DNA from: an uncultured Kocuria sp.
GTDB lineage: Bacteria > Actinomycetota > Actinomycetes > Actinomycetales > Micrococcaceae
Length of the DNA: 64,000 bases
Direction of reading: 5' to 3'
NCBI RefSeq assembly: GCF_947500125.1
Contig: NZ_CANMRA010000026.1
Location: 1-64,000 of the forward strand
Shown here one piece after another: positions 7,658 to 17,385 of this stretch (positions are counted from its first letter, which is position 1; each line of letters begins with the position of its first letter). Made by a program: the position numbers and the translations under genes. The notes beneath the pieces are model-generated. The model saw only the letters and a list, made by a program, of their open reading frames with translations, ran no database searches and was not told where the DNA came from.

Positions 7658-10495
7658 TCAGTCCTCGAACGCGGAGTGGGCCACGACGCCGCGGCGCACC
7701 AGCGCGATCGCGCGCTGGCACTGGGTGCGCGTGCCGGCGTCGAGGAGGTCGATCTTCGCGAGCTGGTCGAGCATGTCGATCACCTGCTTGGCCCAGCGCA
7801 CGAAGTCGCCGGCGGCGAGCTCCGTCCCGGACAGCGCCGTGCTCAGGGTGGCGCCGCGTGCCCAGAGGTACATCGGCTCCACGAGCCCGAACTCCGGCTC
7901 CGCGGTGGCCGGCAGGTGGTGCTCCAGCTCGCGGTCGGTGAGCCGGGACCAGTTGCGCACCACGGTCTGGGCGGCCCGGTCCATGGCGGCGGACGGCAGG
8001 ACGGGCTGGATCCCCTGCTCCTCGCGCTTGGCCTGGTAGGCGAGCAGGGTCACGAGACCCGCGGTGGCGGCGGGGTCGAGGTCCTCGAGGAACCCGTCGC
8101 GCAGGCTCAGGGCCAGGAGCAGGTCCCGGTCCCCGTAGATCCGCCGCAGCTGCTCGCCGGCGTGGGTCGGCCGGACCTCCCCGTCCGGGAGGGTCTCGAG
8201 GTAGCCGAAGGAGCCCAGCACCTGGGAGACGCGGTCGAAGGTCTTGGCGATCGTGTTGGTGCGGCTCTCGATCTGGCGCAGCAGCCCGTCGGTGTCCCGG
8301 CGCAGGGTCCACCAGCGCTCGGCCCAGCGGGCGTGGCTCTCGCGGTCCGAGCAGCCGTGGCAGGGGTGGCCGCGCAGGGCCCTGCGCACCTCCGTGATGC
8401 GCCGCTCGGCCGCGGACGTGCCGCGGTCGAACTGGATGGTGTGCCCCCGGCCGCCGCCGCGCGGGGGCCGGTGCTCGTGCAGGGCGTTGCGCACGGACGA
8501 GGCGAGGTCGCGCCGCTCCTTGGGGGTCCTGCCGGTGAAGTGCTTGGGGATCCGGATCCGCGAGACCGGCTCGAGGGGCCCGTCCAGGTCCTGGGCCCCC
8601 ACCCGGCGCAGCTGGTGGTCCAGGGTGAGGATCGAGGGGCGGGGGTCGTCCCGGTTGGGGTCGGTGGACAGGATCACGGCGTAGCCGGCGTTGCGCCCGC
8701 GCGGGATCTCCACGACGTCCCCGGGCAGCAGGTCGTGCAGCGACGCGACGGCGTCCGAGCGGCGCCGCCGCGAGCCCGCCTTCTCCTCGGCGCGCTCGAG
8801 GTCCTTGAGCTCCCGGCGCAGGGCGGCGTACTCGGAGAAGTCCCCGAGGTGGCAGGTCATGGCCTCCTCGTAGCCCTTGAGGGACTCCTCCTGGGAGCGG
8901 ACCCGGCGGGCCAGGCCCACCACGGAGCGGTCGGCCTGGAACTGGGCGAAGGAGGACTCGAGGATCTTGCGGGAGCGGAGGGCACCGAACTGGGCCACCA
9001 GGTTCACGGACATGTTGTACGTGGGCCGGAAGCTCGAGTTCAGGGGGTAGGTGCGCTTCGAGGCGAGGCCGGCGACGGCGTGCGGGTCCATCCCGGGCTG
9101 CCACAGCACCACCGCGTGGCCCTCGACGTCGATCCCCCGGCGCCCGGCGCGACCGGTGAGCTGGGTGTACTCCCCCGGCGTGATGTCCACCCGGGACTCG
9201 CCGTTGAACTTGTCGAGCTTCTCGAGCACCACGGAGCGGGCCGGCATGTTGATGCCCAGCGCCAGGGTCTCCGTGGCGAAGACCGACTTGACGAGCCCGT
9301 CGGCGAACAGCTGCTCCACGAGCTCCTTGAACGCGGGCAGCATGCCCGCGTGGTGGGCGGCCACGCCGCGCAGCAGGCCGTCGCGCCACTCGTAGAAGCC
9401 GAGGACGTTGAGGTCCGCGGCCTCGAGCGAGGCGGCGGTCTCGGCCACCCGGGCGCGGATGGTCTGCTGCTCCTTCTCGGAGGTCAGCCGGATGTCCGCC
9501 GTGACGCACTGCTGCACGGCGGCGTCGCACCCGGCGCGGGAGAAGATGAAGGTGATGACGGGCAGCAGCCCCTCGGCGTCGAGGCGGCGGATCAGCTGCG
9601 GGCGGGACACCCGCCGCGTCTCGGGGCTCGGCCGGAACCCCTCGCCGCCGTTGCGGCGCGAGAACCGGTCGCGGGACCGGCCGCCGGGACCGCGGCCGCC
9701 CCGGCGGCCGCCGCGCGGGTGCTCGGCGCGGGCCAGCTGGAGCAGCTCGGGGTTGACCTCGGGCTCGTCCTGGCCGGGGCCCCCGAGCCGCTCGGCGGCC
9801 TCCTCGACCGTGGTGTCGTCCACGAACAGGTCCAGCAGTCGCCCGCCCACCTGGACGTGCTGCCACAGCGGGACGGGCCGGTGCTCGGAGACCACCACGT
9901 CCGTGTCGCCGCGCACGGTGTCCAGCCAGGCCCCGAACTCCTCGGCGTTCGAGACGGTCGCGGACAGGGAGACGAGCTGGACGCTGTCCGGCAGGTGGAT
10001 GATGACCTCCTCCCAGACGGCGCCCCGGAACCGGTCGGCGAGGTAGTGGACCTCGTCCATGATCACGAAACCCAGGTTCAGCAGGGTCGGAGAGTCCGCG
10101 TAGAGCATGTTCCGCAGGACCTCGGTGGTCATCACCACGACGTCCGCCTCGGAGTTCACGGAGGTGTCGCCGGTGAGCAGGCCGACCCGCTCGGCGCCGA
10201 AGGCCCGGGAGAACTCGTGGAACTTCTGGTTGCTGAGCGCCTTGATGGGCGTCGTGTAGAAGGCCTTCTGCCCGCGGGACAGGGCCAGGTGGACGGCGAA
10301 CTCCCCCACCACGGTCTTGCCGGCGCCCGTCGGGGCGGCCACGAGCACCCCCCGGCCCTCCTCGAGGGCCCCGCAGGCGGTCACCTGGAAGTCGTCCATC
10401 TCGAACTCGAGCCGGTGCTGGAACACGGAGAGCTCGGTCCTCGCGTGGGCGGCCCGCTGCTTGGCGGCCAGGTATCGGTCGGCGTAGGAGGACAT
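7658..10495 (-). CDS. helY: DEVH-box RNA helicase of the Ski2/Mtr4 class (HelY)
   Basis: A 945-residue superfamily 2 helicase. The Q-motif region EFEMDDFQ, Walker A APTGAGKT (about 54-61), TPIKALSNQKF, DEVHY (about 147-151), SATVSNAEEFGAWL, and the C-terminal RecA lobe with GINMPARSVV and TGRAGRRGID are all present. A winged-helix/ratchet and DSHCT-type C terminus follows. It probably unwinds structured RNA. It is conserved next to tatC and pafBC in actinobacteria. A TAGGGT box lies 6 nt before the ATG, suggesting a leaderless transcript and a promoter independent of tatC. Confidence 0.92.
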   Translation of the reverse strand: MSSYADRYLAAKQRAAHARTELSVFQHRLEFEMDDFQVTACGALEEGRGVLVAAPTGAGKTVVGEFAVHLALSRGQKAFYTTPIKALSNQKFHEFSRAFGAERVGLLTGDTSVNSEADVVVMTTEVLRNMLYADSPTLLNLGFVIMDEVHYLADRFRGAVWEEVIIHLPDSVQLVSLSATVSNAEEFGAWLDTVRGDTDVVVSEHRPVPLWQHVQVGGRLLDLFVDDTTVEEAAERLGGPGQDEPEVNPELLQLARAEHPRGGRRGGRGPGGRSRDRFSRRNGGEGFRPSPETRRVSRPQLIRRLDAEGLLPVITFIFSRAGCDAAVQQCVTADIRLTSEKEQQTIRARVAETAASLEAADLNVLGFYEWRDGLLRGVAAHHAGMLPAFKELVEQLFADGLVKSVFATETLALGINMPARSVVLEKLDKFNGESRVDITPGEYTQLTGRAGRRGIDVEGHAVVLWQPGMDPHAVAGLASKRTYPLNSSFRPTYNMSVNLVAQFGALRSRKILESSFAQFQADRSVVGLARRVRSQEESLKGYEEAMTCHLGDFSEYAALRRELKDLERAEEKAGSRRRRSDAVASLHDLLPGDVVEIPRGRNAGYAVILSTDPNRDDPRPSILTLDHQLRRVGAQDLDGPLEPVSRIRIPKHFTGRTPKERRDLASSVRNALHEHRPPRGGGRGHTIQFDRGTSAAERRITEVRRALRGHPCHGCSDRESHARWAERWWTLRRDTDGLLRQIESRTNTIAKTFDRVSQVLGSFGYLETLPDGEVRPTHAGEQLRRIYGDRDLLLALSLRDGFLEDLDPAATAGLVTLLAYQAKREEQGIQPVLPSAAMDRAAQTVVRNWSRLTDRELEHHLPATAEPEFGLVEPMYLWARGATLSTALSGTELAAGDFVRWAKQVIDMLDQLAKIDLLDAGTRTQCQRAIALVRRGVVAHSAFED

Positions 10496-10501
10496 GTGTC
10501 C

Positions 10502-10507
10502 ACCCTA
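10502..10507 (-). promoter_or_regulatory. Leaderless -10 box for helY
   Basis: TAGGGT on the minus strand ends 6 nt before the helY ATG, and no Shine-Dalgarno is present. Transcription starting about 7 nt downstream of this box would begin at the start codon. The -35 is unclear. Confidence 0.5.
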
Positions 10508-10566
10508 CTGCTCGGCCCCGACCCGGACGGGCCCGCCGGGACCCGGATCCGTCCGGGCCGGGCGGA

Positions 10567-11460
10567 TCAGGCGCGGGATCCGTCCCCGGGCTCGTGGCCC
10601 AGCCGCCCGAGCTCGTCGGCGGGGGTCGCGACGTCGGCCGCGGCGCCCGTGCCCGCCGCGAGCCGCTCCTCCTTCCGGGCCCGCCGGCGGTCGAGGAGCA
10701 GGCACAGCCCGACCGCCACGAAGAAGAGCGTGAGCAGCGGCACGGCGAGGTAGAACATCGTCATCGGGTCGGGCCCCGGGGCGGCCATCGCGGAGACGAC
10801 CATCACGAGGACCACGACGATCCGCCAGCTCTTGAGCACCGTGCGCCCGGAGAGCACGCCGAGCATGTTCAGGCCCACCAGGAACACCGGCAGCACGAAG
10901 GCGACGCCGAAGGTCAGGATCAGCTGCAGGAAGAACCGCAGGTACACGTCCGCGGAGATGAAGTTGGTCCCGCCCGCCGGGGTGAACGCGGTGAGGGCGT
11001 AGACGGCCGTGGGCAGGGTCAGCACGGCGACCGCGATCCCGCCCAGGAAGAGCGGGACGGCCGCGGCGAGGAAGCCGACCGCGTAGCGGCGCTCGGTCCG
11101 GTGCAGGGCCGGCGTGACGAACGCCCAGAGCTGGTAGAGCCACACGGGGCTGGCCAGGACCAGGCCGAGCACCAGGGAGACCTCCACCATGATGTTGAAG
11201 GACGAGCCCACCGCGGAGTAGTTGATGGAGGCCTCGCTGCCCTCCGCGGAGGCCAGCCGCTGCAGGGGCTCCGTGATGTACGCCATGAAGGGGATGTACA
11301 GGAAGAAGCCGCCGACCATGCCGACCACGGTGGCCACGGCGGACTTGATCAGCCGGTTGCGCAGCTCCCGCAGGTGCTCGGCCAGCGCCATCTGCGCCTG
11401 CGGATTGGCCTTGCGCGCCGTCCGGCGCTTCTGGGGGCCGCGGGGGGACTGCGAGGACAT
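10567..11460 (-). CDS. tatC: Twin-arginine translocase subunit TatC
   Basis: A 297-residue membrane protein with about six membrane segments. It contains the TatC signatures MALAEHLRELRNRLIKSA near the N terminus (about 28-45) and a periplasmic loop with ALTAFTP, followed by FLQLILTFGVAFVLPVFLVGLNMLG. TatC recognises the RR signal of folded exported proteins. It lies 138 bp downstream of tatA on the same strand. The C-terminal tail is long, charged and cytoplasmic. Confidence 0.93.
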   Translation of the reverse strand: MSSQSPRGPQKRRTARKANPQAQMALAEHLRELRNRLIKSAVATVVGMVGGFFLYIPFMAYITEPLQRLASAEGSEASINYSAVGSSFNIMVEVSLVLGLVLASPVWLYQLWAFVTPALHRTERRYAVGFLAAAVPLFLGGIAVAVLTLPTAVYALTAFTPAGGTNFISADVYLRFFLQLILTFGVAFVLPVFLVGLNMLGVLSGRTVLKSWRIVVVLVMVVSAMAAPGPDPMTMFYLAVPLLTLFFVAVGLCLLLDRRRARKEERLAAGTGAAADVATPADELGRLGHEPGDGSRA

Positions 11461-11598
11461 GGGGACCTTCGGGACGTCGGGGCCGCACGGTGCGCCGGGG
11501 CCGCTCGGGCGGTCCGTTCCCCCGGCCGGGGTCGCGGGCCGCTCGGTGGCGGCGCGGTGGACCGGGCCGGAGGAGGAAGCCGGGGAAAGGGGGCGGGG

Positions 11599-11895
11599 TC
11601 AGGCCGGAGGGCGGCCGGGGCGCTGCTCGGGGTCGCGCGGGGCGTCCGCGGCGGAGGCGCCGGGGGCCTGTTCCGGGGTCACGTCCTGGCCGCGCTCCAC
11701 GGGCTTGCCGTCGATGACCACGTCCGAGCCGTCCGGCTGGTCGTCCTTCTTCATCTCCTTGACCTCGGACTTGAAGATGCGCAGCGACTGGCCGAGGCTG
11801 CGGGCCATGCCCGGGAGCTTGGGCGCGCCGAACAGCAGCAGGATCACCAGCAGGATGATCAGGATCATGAAGGGGCTGTCGAAGAGCCTACCCAT
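11599..11895 (-). CDS. tatA: Twin-arginine translocase subunit TatA
   Basis: A 98-residue protein with one N-terminal membrane helix ([15 protein letters not shown]), the hinge [27 protein letters not shown] typical of TatA, and a disordered acidic/Pro tail. It overlaps the preceding small gene by 8 bp, implying translational coupling. TatB is not in this window. Confidence 0.93.
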   Translation of the reverse strand: MGRLFDSPFMILIILLVILLLFGAPKLPGMARSLGQSLRIFKSEVKEMKKDDQPDGSDVVIDGKPVERGQDVTPEQAPGASAADAPRDPEQRPGRPPA

Positions 11896-12256
11896 TGAAC
11901 ATTCCTTTCCGTTCAGCCCGGCGGATGTCGCTGATCCGCTGCGGCTGGCCCATGCGGTCCTTGCGCTCGATGCGGCGTCTCAGACGGGCGGTTTCTCGTT
12001 GGTCACGGCCGACCCGGTAGTCGGCCACGGCTTGCCCCACCGGCGTGAACAGGGCCGGGTCCGGGGCGGCCCGGACGGGACGCTGCACCCCGGCGGCCGC
12101 GTCGTCCCACCGCTGGGCGAACTCCCCGGCCACCGTTTCGGTGTCCCGGAGGAGGACGAGGAAGATCCGGACCAGCCGCCACAGCATCAGTCCGAGGAAT
12201 GCCGCACCGAGCAGGACGAGGACCGTCCACAGCAGGACCCAGGACCACCAGAGCAT
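11888..12256 (-). CDS. Membrane-anchored hypothetical protein upstream of tatA
   Basis: A 122-residue protein. Residues 1-35 form a strong membrane helix ([19 protein letters not shown]), followed by a soluble region with [20 protein letters not shown] and a basic C terminus ([28 protein letters not shown]). I do not recognise a named family. Its stop overlaps the tatA start by 8 bp, so it is co-translated with tatA. It could be an accessory of Tat or merely a conserved neighbour. A TATACT box lies 6 nt before the ATG, pointing to a leaderless transcript. Confidence 0.8.
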   Translation of the reverse strand: MLWWSWVLLWTVLVLLGAAFLGLMLWRLVRIFLVLLRDTETVAGEFAQRWDDAAAGVQRPVRAAPDPALFTPVGQAVADYRVGRDQRETARLRRRIERKDRMGQPQRISDIRRAERKGMFNG

Positions 12257-12262
12257 GCCCTC

Positions 12263-12268
12263 AGTATA
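12263..12268 (-). promoter_or_regulatory. Leaderless -10 box for the orf-tatA-tatC unit
   Basis: TATACT, close to the -10 consensus, lies in the 22-bp gap after pafBC and 6 nt before the ATG at 12256. No Shine-Dalgarno is present. This suggests the tat genes have their own leaderless transcript. Confidence 0.55.
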
Positions 12269-12278
12269 GGCGGGCGGA

Positions 12279-14354
12279 TCAGGCCGGCTCGGACGTCCCG
12301 TAGGCGCGGAGCGCAGAGTTCACCCAGAGTTCCACCTGGGCCACGACGTCGTCGGGCCCGGCCACGGCGAGCTGGCCGCCGTAGCGGGTGACGAGCGCGC
12401 ACACGGCCTCGACCGTCTGGAACCCGATGAGCGCGGCCTCGTGGTCGGCGGCCGGCCCGGTGCGGGCCCCGCCGGGCACCCGCACCACGGCGGTGCGGGT
12501 CGCGTGGTACTGGTCGGCGATCCACCGGCTGCGCCGGTCGGTGACGAGCACGACCTCCACGGTGTCCGGGGTGCCGGGGGCCGGCCGGGACGCGGCGGCG
12601 GCCTCCTGAGCGGCGGGGCGCTCCCCGGCCGGTCCGGCGTCCTCGACGGCGGAGATCCGGTCCAGCCGGAAGTTGCGCATCCCCTCGGCGTCGAGGCACC
12701 AGGCGCGCACGTACCAGTGGGTGTTGGAGGAGAACACCTGGACCGGGTCGACGACGCGCTCCGTGAGCTCGTCCCGGGACGGGACCACGTAGCGGATCCG
12801 GATCCGGCGGCGCTGCTCCACGGCGTGGCGGACCGCGGCCATGACGTCGGCGAGGGCGGGCGCGGGGGTGTCCGTGATGGGCCGGGCGCCCACCGCGTTG
12901 GCGAGCACCCCGGCGTCCCCCGCCGCGCCGGCGACCTTCGCGATCGTCGAGGCCACGGCCTCGGAGTCCCCGCCGGGCACGGTGCGCAGCGTCTGCAGCC
13001 CCACGAGCAGCGCGGAGGCCTCGGGCTGCGTGAGGCGCACGGGGTCGGAGAGCTCGTCCGCGTTGGAGAGGTAGACGTGGCCGTCGTCCCAGGACGCGTC
13101 GATCAGCTGGTCCGGCATGTGCCCGGGCTTGCCGCACACGAACAGGGTGTTGAGGTCCGCGATCAGCTCCTGGTCGGTGATCCCGAACCGGCGGGCGGTC
13201 TCCTCGAGCTCCGCGCCCTGGTGGGCGTAGACCCAGCGGACGATCTCGAGCAGCCGCGAGAGGTGGTCGGCGGTGGAGAGCTTGTTGCGCGTGCCCTTGC
13301 GGGACTTCAGGCTCCAGTCGACCTGCACGCCGCGGAACCGGGCCACGGCCGACTCGGCGCTGTGCAGCCGGCGCACCACGGCGGCGCGCACCTCGGCCTG
13401 CATCGTGGGCGCGGTGCCGTCCCCGTCCCGGGGCACGACGACGCCGGGGCCGGCCGCGGCGATCTCCTCGGCGAGGATCTCGGTCTCCGCGAAGGGGATG
13501 TGCAGCCGGTCCCAGTGGTCGACACCGTCCCCGGCGGTGGTGCCCGGCTCCTGCCGGGAGGCCATGCGGCGCAGCATGTGCGCGTGGCCGGGCCGGGCGA
13601 GCACCTCCACGGCGCGCGCCGGGGCGTGCGAGACCATGTGGGAGAGCGCCTCGTTCATGGAGAAGCCCTCGGGCGGGGCGAACTCCTTGCGGGTGACCGT
13701 GACGTCGGACATGATCCGCGACAGCCGGAAGGTGCGGGAGTCCTTGCGGTCGAGGTCCCAGCCGACCACGTACCAGTTGCCGTAGCGGGAGCCGATCCCC
13801 CAGGGCCTCAGCCGCCGGGTGGTGAGCTGGTCGGTGCTGCGGGCGAGGTAGTCGAAGCGCACCTCGCGGTGGCGCACCACGGCGGAGAGCAGCGGCTCGA
13901 AGGACGGTTCGTGGGCCGTGAGGGTCGGCTGCAGCAGGGGCGGGGCGTCGTCCTCGGGCAGGCCCCCGATGGCGGGCTCGAGCTTGCGCAGGGCTCGGTG
14001 GGCGAGCTCGCCGAGGGAGGCGTCCGTCCAGGCGTTGGCCGCCAGGGCGAGCACCGCGGACTCCTCCGCCGTGAACTGCAGCGGCGGGAGGGTGAAGGAG
14101 CCCCGCGGGATCCGGTAGCGGTGGCCGTGCGTGTCGTCGGGGAACAGGGGGTCCTCGGAGACCTCCTCGATGGGGTAGCCGAGGTCGCGCAGCTCCGCCT
14201 TGTCGCGCTCGAACATGCGCTCGAACGCCTCGTCGGACGCGGACTCCGCGTACGACGGAACGGCCTCCCGGAGCTCGGCGCGGGTGTACCCGCGTTCGCG
14301 GGAGACCAGGGCGATGAGCAGGTTGAGAAGCCGCTCCGTCGATCGGGCTGCCAT
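12279..14354 (-). CDS. pafBC: PafB-PafC fusion, WYL-domain transcriptional activator
   Basis: A 691-residue protein made of two tandem HTH-WYL modules. First half: winged helix (RSTERLLNLLIALVSRERGYTRAEL) and WYL domain with VRFDYLARSTDQ and NWYVVGWDLDRKDSRTFRLSRI. Second half: HTH (ADHLSRLLEIVRWVYAHQGAELEETARRFGI), WYL with IRIRYVVPSRDE and HWYVRAWCLDAEGMRNFRLDRI. Mycobacteria encode PafB and PafC separately, while Arthrobacter has a fusion like this one. The complex activates the RecA/LexA-independent DNA damage response. ATG 14354 has a weak GAGGA and lies 11 bp after the FKBP gene. Confidence 0.93.
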   Translation of the reverse strand: MAARSTERLLNLLIALVSRERGYTRAELREAVPSYAESASDEAFERMFERDKAELRDLGYPIEEVSEDPLFPDDTHGHRYRIPRGSFTLPPLQFTAEESAVLALAANAWTDASLGELAHRALRKLEPAIGGLPEDDAPPLLQPTLTAHEPSFEPLLSAVVRHREVRFDYLARSTDQLTTRRLRPWGIGSRYGNWYVVGWDLDRKDSRTFRLSRIMSDVTVTRKEFAPPEGFSMNEALSHMVSHAPARAVEVLARPGHAHMLRRMASRQEPGTTAGDGVDHWDRLHIPFAETEILAEEIAAAGPGVVVPRDGDGTAPTMQAEVRAAVVRRLHSAESAVARFRGVQVDWSLKSRKGTRNKLSTADHLSRLLEIVRWVYAHQGAELEETARRFGITDQELIADLNTLFVCGKPGHMPDQLIDASWDDGHVYLSNADELSDPVRLTQPEASALLVGLQTLRTVPGGDSEAVASTIAKVAGAAGDAGVLANAVGARPITDTPAPALADVMAAVRHAVEQRRRIRIRYVVPSRDELTERVVDPVQVFSSNTHWYVRAWCLDAEGMRNFRLDRISAVEDAGPAGERPAAQEAAAASRPAPGTPDTVEVVLVTDRRSRWIADQYHATRTAVVRVPGGARTGPAADHEAALIGFQTVEAVCALVTRYGGQLAVAGPDDVVAQVELWVNSALRAYGTSEPA

Positions 14355-14365
14355 CCGGTGGGTCC

Positions 14366-14761
14366 TCAGCGCACGTCCAGGAGGTCCACCACGAAGATCA
14401 GGGCCTCGTCGGGGCCGATGACCCCGCCGGCTCCCCGGGAGCCGTAGGCCTGGTCCGCGGGGATCTCCAGGCGGCGGCGGCCTCCGACCTTCATGCCGAG
14501 CAGGCCCTTGTCCCAGCCCTCGATGACCTGGCCGATGCCCACCGTGAAGTCGAGGGGCTGGCCGCGGTTCCAGGACGCGTCGAACTCCTCGCCGGCGGAG
14601 AACGTCACGCCCACGTAGTGGCAGGAGATCTGCTTGCCGGGAGTCGCCTCGGCGCCGGTGCCCTCCACAAGGTCCGTGCTGACGAGCTCGGTCGGGGCCT
14701 CCCCCTCGGGGAAGTCGATCTCGGGCTTGCTGCGGTCGAGCTTGCGCTCTCCGAAGGACAT
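14366..14761 (-). CDS. Cytoplasmic FKBP-type peptidyl-prolyl isomerase
   Basis: A 131-residue single FKBP domain with no signal peptide. It shows VGVTFSAGEEFDASWNRGQPLDF, VIEGWDKGLLGMKVGGRRRLEIP, and DQAYGSRG, matching the FK506-binding pocket residues (Val-Ile, Trp, Tyr). It catalyses cis-trans proline isomerisation. It sits directly before pafBC, the arrangement usual in actinobacterial pup loci. Confidence 0.92.
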   Translation of the reverse strand: MSFGERKLDRSKPEIDFPEGEAPTELVSTDLVEGTGAEATPGKQISCHYVGVTFSAGEEFDASWNRGQPLDFTVGIGQVIEGWDKGLLGMKVGGRRRLEIPADQAYGSRGAGGVIGPDEALIFVVDLLDVR

Positions 14762-14850
14762 GGGTGCTCCTGTTCGTCGGGTCGTCGACGGGTGGTCGTC
14801 GGGAACGGCGGGGCGCGAGGCCCCACCGGGTCACCTTAGCCGACCGGGGG

Positions 14851-15810
14851 CTACTCCCCGGTCGCGGAGGGGGACGGCGAGGCGGAGGGCTCGGTCTCGA
14901 CCGGCGCCTCGGGGGTGTCCACGGCCGCCAGGATGTCGACGACGAAGAGCAGGCTCCCGGCCGGGTAGTCGGAGTCCTCGCCCAGCTCCTTCTCCGTGCC
15001 GTAGGCCTGGCCGACGGGCACGGACAGGATCACGCGGGAGCCCTCCTTCTTGCCCTCGAGGCCCTCCTGCCAGCCCTCGATGACGTTGTCGAGGGGGAAG
15101 GACGCTGGGGCGCCGTTCTCGTAGGAGGAGTCGAAGGTCTCGCCGTCGGACCACTTCACGCCCACGTAGTGCGCGATGACGGTGTCGCCCTCGGCGACCT
15201 CCTCGCCGTCGCCCTCGACGAGGTACTCGGAGACGAGCTTCTTCGGGGCCCTGCCCTCCGGCTCGGCCACGGCCGGCACGCCCTCGTCGTTCTCGGTGAC
15301 CTCGGGCAGGCCCCGGGGGCTGTCCTGCATGTCGCCCTCGATCTCGGTGGGGATCTTCCGGACGACCTCGTAGACCTCCACGGAGGTCGACTCGTCGCCG
15401 GCGGCCCCGGCGGTCTCCGGGGAGGAGTACGCGATGATCGCGCCCTCCTTGGCACCCACCAGCGCGTCGTACATCTCCGGGATCTGGTCCTTGAGCTCCT
15501 GCTCGAGCTGGAGCACCTGTCCGGCGCCGCGGGAGTAGGTCTCGCCGATCGAGGTGCCGTCGGAGCCCTTGAAGAGCGCCGCCTGCAGCAGGATCGTGTC
15601 GCCCTCGGCGATCTCCTCCCCCTCACCCTCGCGCAGCTCCTTCGCGCCGGCCTCCTCGGCGTTGAGGGGGGTCTCGAAGGTGATCGACGGGGCCGTGCCC
15701 GGGTCCGGTTCGTTGCTGAGCTCCACGGAGTCGACGCCGGGCCCGGAGCAGCCCGCGAGGACGAGGGCCAGGGACAGGGCGGCGCCGGAGGTGGTCAGGG
15801 TCTTTCGCAC
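14851..15810 (-). CDS. Lipoprotein FKBP-type peptidyl-prolyl isomerase
   Basis: A 319-residue protein with lipobox (SLALVLAGC; Cys about 21). An N-terminal degenerate FKBP-like domain (about 50-170, with ILLQAALFKGSDGTSIGETY and VLQLEQELKDQIPEMYDALVG) is followed by an intact FKBP domain (about 205-300: AHYVGVKWSDGETFDSSYENG, VIEGWQEGLEGKKEGSRV, VGQAYGTEKELG). A Ser/Pro/Glu tail ends the protein. It is a surface-anchored foldase and lies 89 bp upstream of the cytoplasmic paralogue, so the pair likely arose by duplication with relocation. Confidence 0.9.
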   Translation of the reverse strand: MRKTLTTSGAALSLALVLAGCSGPGVDSVELSNEPDPGTAPSITFETPLNAEEAGAKELREGEGEEIAEGDTILLQAALFKGSDGTSIGETYSRGAGQVLQLEQELKDQIPEMYDALVGAKEGAIIAYSSPETAGAAGDESTSVEVYEVVRKIPTEIEGDMQDSPRGLPEVTENDEGVPAVAEPEGRAPKKLVSEYLVEGDGEEVAEGDTVIAHYVGVKWSDGETFDSSYENGAPASFPLDNVIEGWQEGLEGKKEGSRVILSVPVGQAYGTEKELGEDSDYPAGSLLFVVDILAAVDTPEAPVETEPSASPSPSATGE

Positions 15811-15934
15811 GGGTTGCTTCCTCAGGGGTCGGGCCGGGTGGGGGCGGTGGGGTCGGACGGCACGGGGCGGGACGGCGGCCAGCCTAGTGCAGGGCGCTGG
15901 GCGTTGACTGGACGGGCGGCGTGCCCGGCGCGGT

Positions 15935-17380
15935 TCAGACCACGGGGGCGTCCCCGTGGGCCCGGCCGGTGGCGTCGCGCCCGCCGAGGGAGGCCACCAG
16001 GGCGTCGGCCTCCGCGTTCTCCACGGCGAACGGGTCCTTGCACAGCACCGTGCGCTGGCTGCGGTCGTTGACCTTCAGGTGCACCCAGTCGACGGTGTAG
16101 TTGTGCCCGGAGGCGACGACCGCGTCGATGAACCGGCCGCGCACGGCGGCCCGTGTGGCGGGCGGGGTCCGGGCGGCCTCCTGGACCCGCTGGTCCGGGA
16201 CGAAGGTCGCCGCCCGCCCCCGGCGCTGCAGGAGGTTGAACAGCCCCCGCTCCGGGGCGGTGTCGTGGTACGCGAGGTCCAGCTGCGCCATCCTCGGCGC
16301 CGAGAGGTCCAGTCCGTCGCGGGCGGCGTAGCCGTCGAGGAGCTTCTTCTTGATCGCCCAGTCGATCTCGGTGTCGATCGCGGAGGCGTCCTGGCGGGCC
16401 ACGGCGTCCAGGGTCCGCTCCCACAGGTCCAGCACCCACGGGACCCGGTCGTGGTGGGCGCCCTCGCGGTCCACGAACCGGCGCACGGCCTCCAGGTGCT
16501 CGCGCTGCAGGTCCAGGGCGGAGCGGCGGGTGCCGTCGGCGAGCGGCACCGGGCGGGTGCCGGTGAGGTCGTGGGAGACCTCCCGGAGGGACCGCACCGG
16601 GTCCACCATGGTGCGGTCGGGCAGGATCTGCCCGGCCTCGATCATCCGCAGCACGAGGTCGGTGGTCCCGATCCGCAGCGCGGTGGTGGTCTGGGACATC
16701 GTGGAGTCGCCCACGATGACGTGCAGCCGGCGGTAGTGCTCGGCGTCGGCGTGCGGCTCGTCCCGGGTGTTGATGAGCGGCCGGGAGCGCGTCGTGGCGG
16801 AGGAGGAGCCCTCCCAGATGTGGTCGGCGCGCTGGGAGAAGGAGTAGCTGGGCGCCCCGGCGGCGTCCCCCACCCGCACGGCGCCGAAGTCCTCGGGCCC
16901 GGCGGGGTGCACCTTGCCGGCGCCGACGAGCAGCTGCCGGGTGACGAGGAACGGGATGAGGATCTGCACGAGCCGGGCGAACTCGGTGCGCCGGGCGATG
17001 AGGTAGTTCTCGTGGGAGCCGTAGGAGTTGCCGCGCGAGTCCACGTTGTTCTTGAACAGGTACAGCTGCCCGGCCACCCCCTGCTCCCCCAGGGCCTCCT
17101 GGGCCTGCCGCCGGAGGTCGTCGACGATCAGTTCGCCGGCCTTGTCCTGGGCGACGAGGTCCTCGAGCGTGGCGCACTCCGCGGTGGCGTACTCGGGGTG
17201 GGAGCCGACGTCCAGGTAGAGGCGTCCGCCGTTGGGCAGGAACACGTTCGAGGACCGGCCCCAGGCCACGACGGGCCGGAAGAGGGTGCGCGCGGCCTCC
17301 TCCGGGCTGATCGGACGGGCGCCCGGGGCGCTGTGGGTGAGGCCGAACTCGGTCTCGACCCCGTAGATCCTGCGGTCCAT
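15935..17380 (-). CDS. pafA: Pup-protein ligase PafA
   Basis: A 481-residue member of the carboxylate-amine ligase fold. It has GVETEFG (7-13, metal/ATP Glu), [16 protein letters not shown] with the catalytic Asp at about residue 57, [20 protein letters not shown], and [15 protein letters not shown]. PafA uses ATP to phosphorylate the Pup C-terminal Glu and joins it to substrate lysines. It starts 5 bp after the pup stop. In most actinobacteria prcB and prcA lie between pup and pafA; here they are absent. Confidence 0.95.
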   Translation of the reverse strand: MDRRIYGVETEFGLTHSAPGARPISPEEAARTLFRPVVAWGRSSNVFLPNGGRLYLDVGSHPEYATAECATLEDLVAQDKAGELIVDDLRRQAQEALGEQGVAGQLYLFKNNVDSRGNSYGSHENYLIARRTEFARLVQILIPFLVTRQLLVGAGKVHPAGPEDFGAVRVGDAAGAPSYSFSQRADHIWEGSSSATTRSRPLINTRDEPHADAEHYRRLHVIVGDSTMSQTTTALRIGTTDLVLRMIEAGQILPDRTMVDPVRSLREVSHDLTGTRPVPLADGTRRSALDLQREHLEAVRRFVDREGAHHDRVPWVLDLWERTLDAVARQDASAIDTEIDWAIKKKLLDGYAARDGLDLSAPRMAQLDLAYHDTAPERGLFNLLQRRGRAATFVPDQRVQEAARTPPATRAAVRGRFIDAVVASGHNYTVDWVHLKVNDRSQRTVLCKDPFAVENAEADALVASLGGRDATGRAHGDAPVV

Positions 17381-17385
17381 GGGGG

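Noticed and set aside
5904-9866. 1320-codon minus-strand frame spanning the amidohydrolase and half of helY
   Set aside because: Only its last 562 codons encode the amidohydrolase. The upstream part is the shadow of helY in another frame, and GTG 7592 has a good ribosome binding site.
12279-14834. Longer start for PafBC reaching 14834
   Set aside because: The extra part crosses the FKBP gene, while the ATG at 14354 begins exactly at the winged-helix domain.
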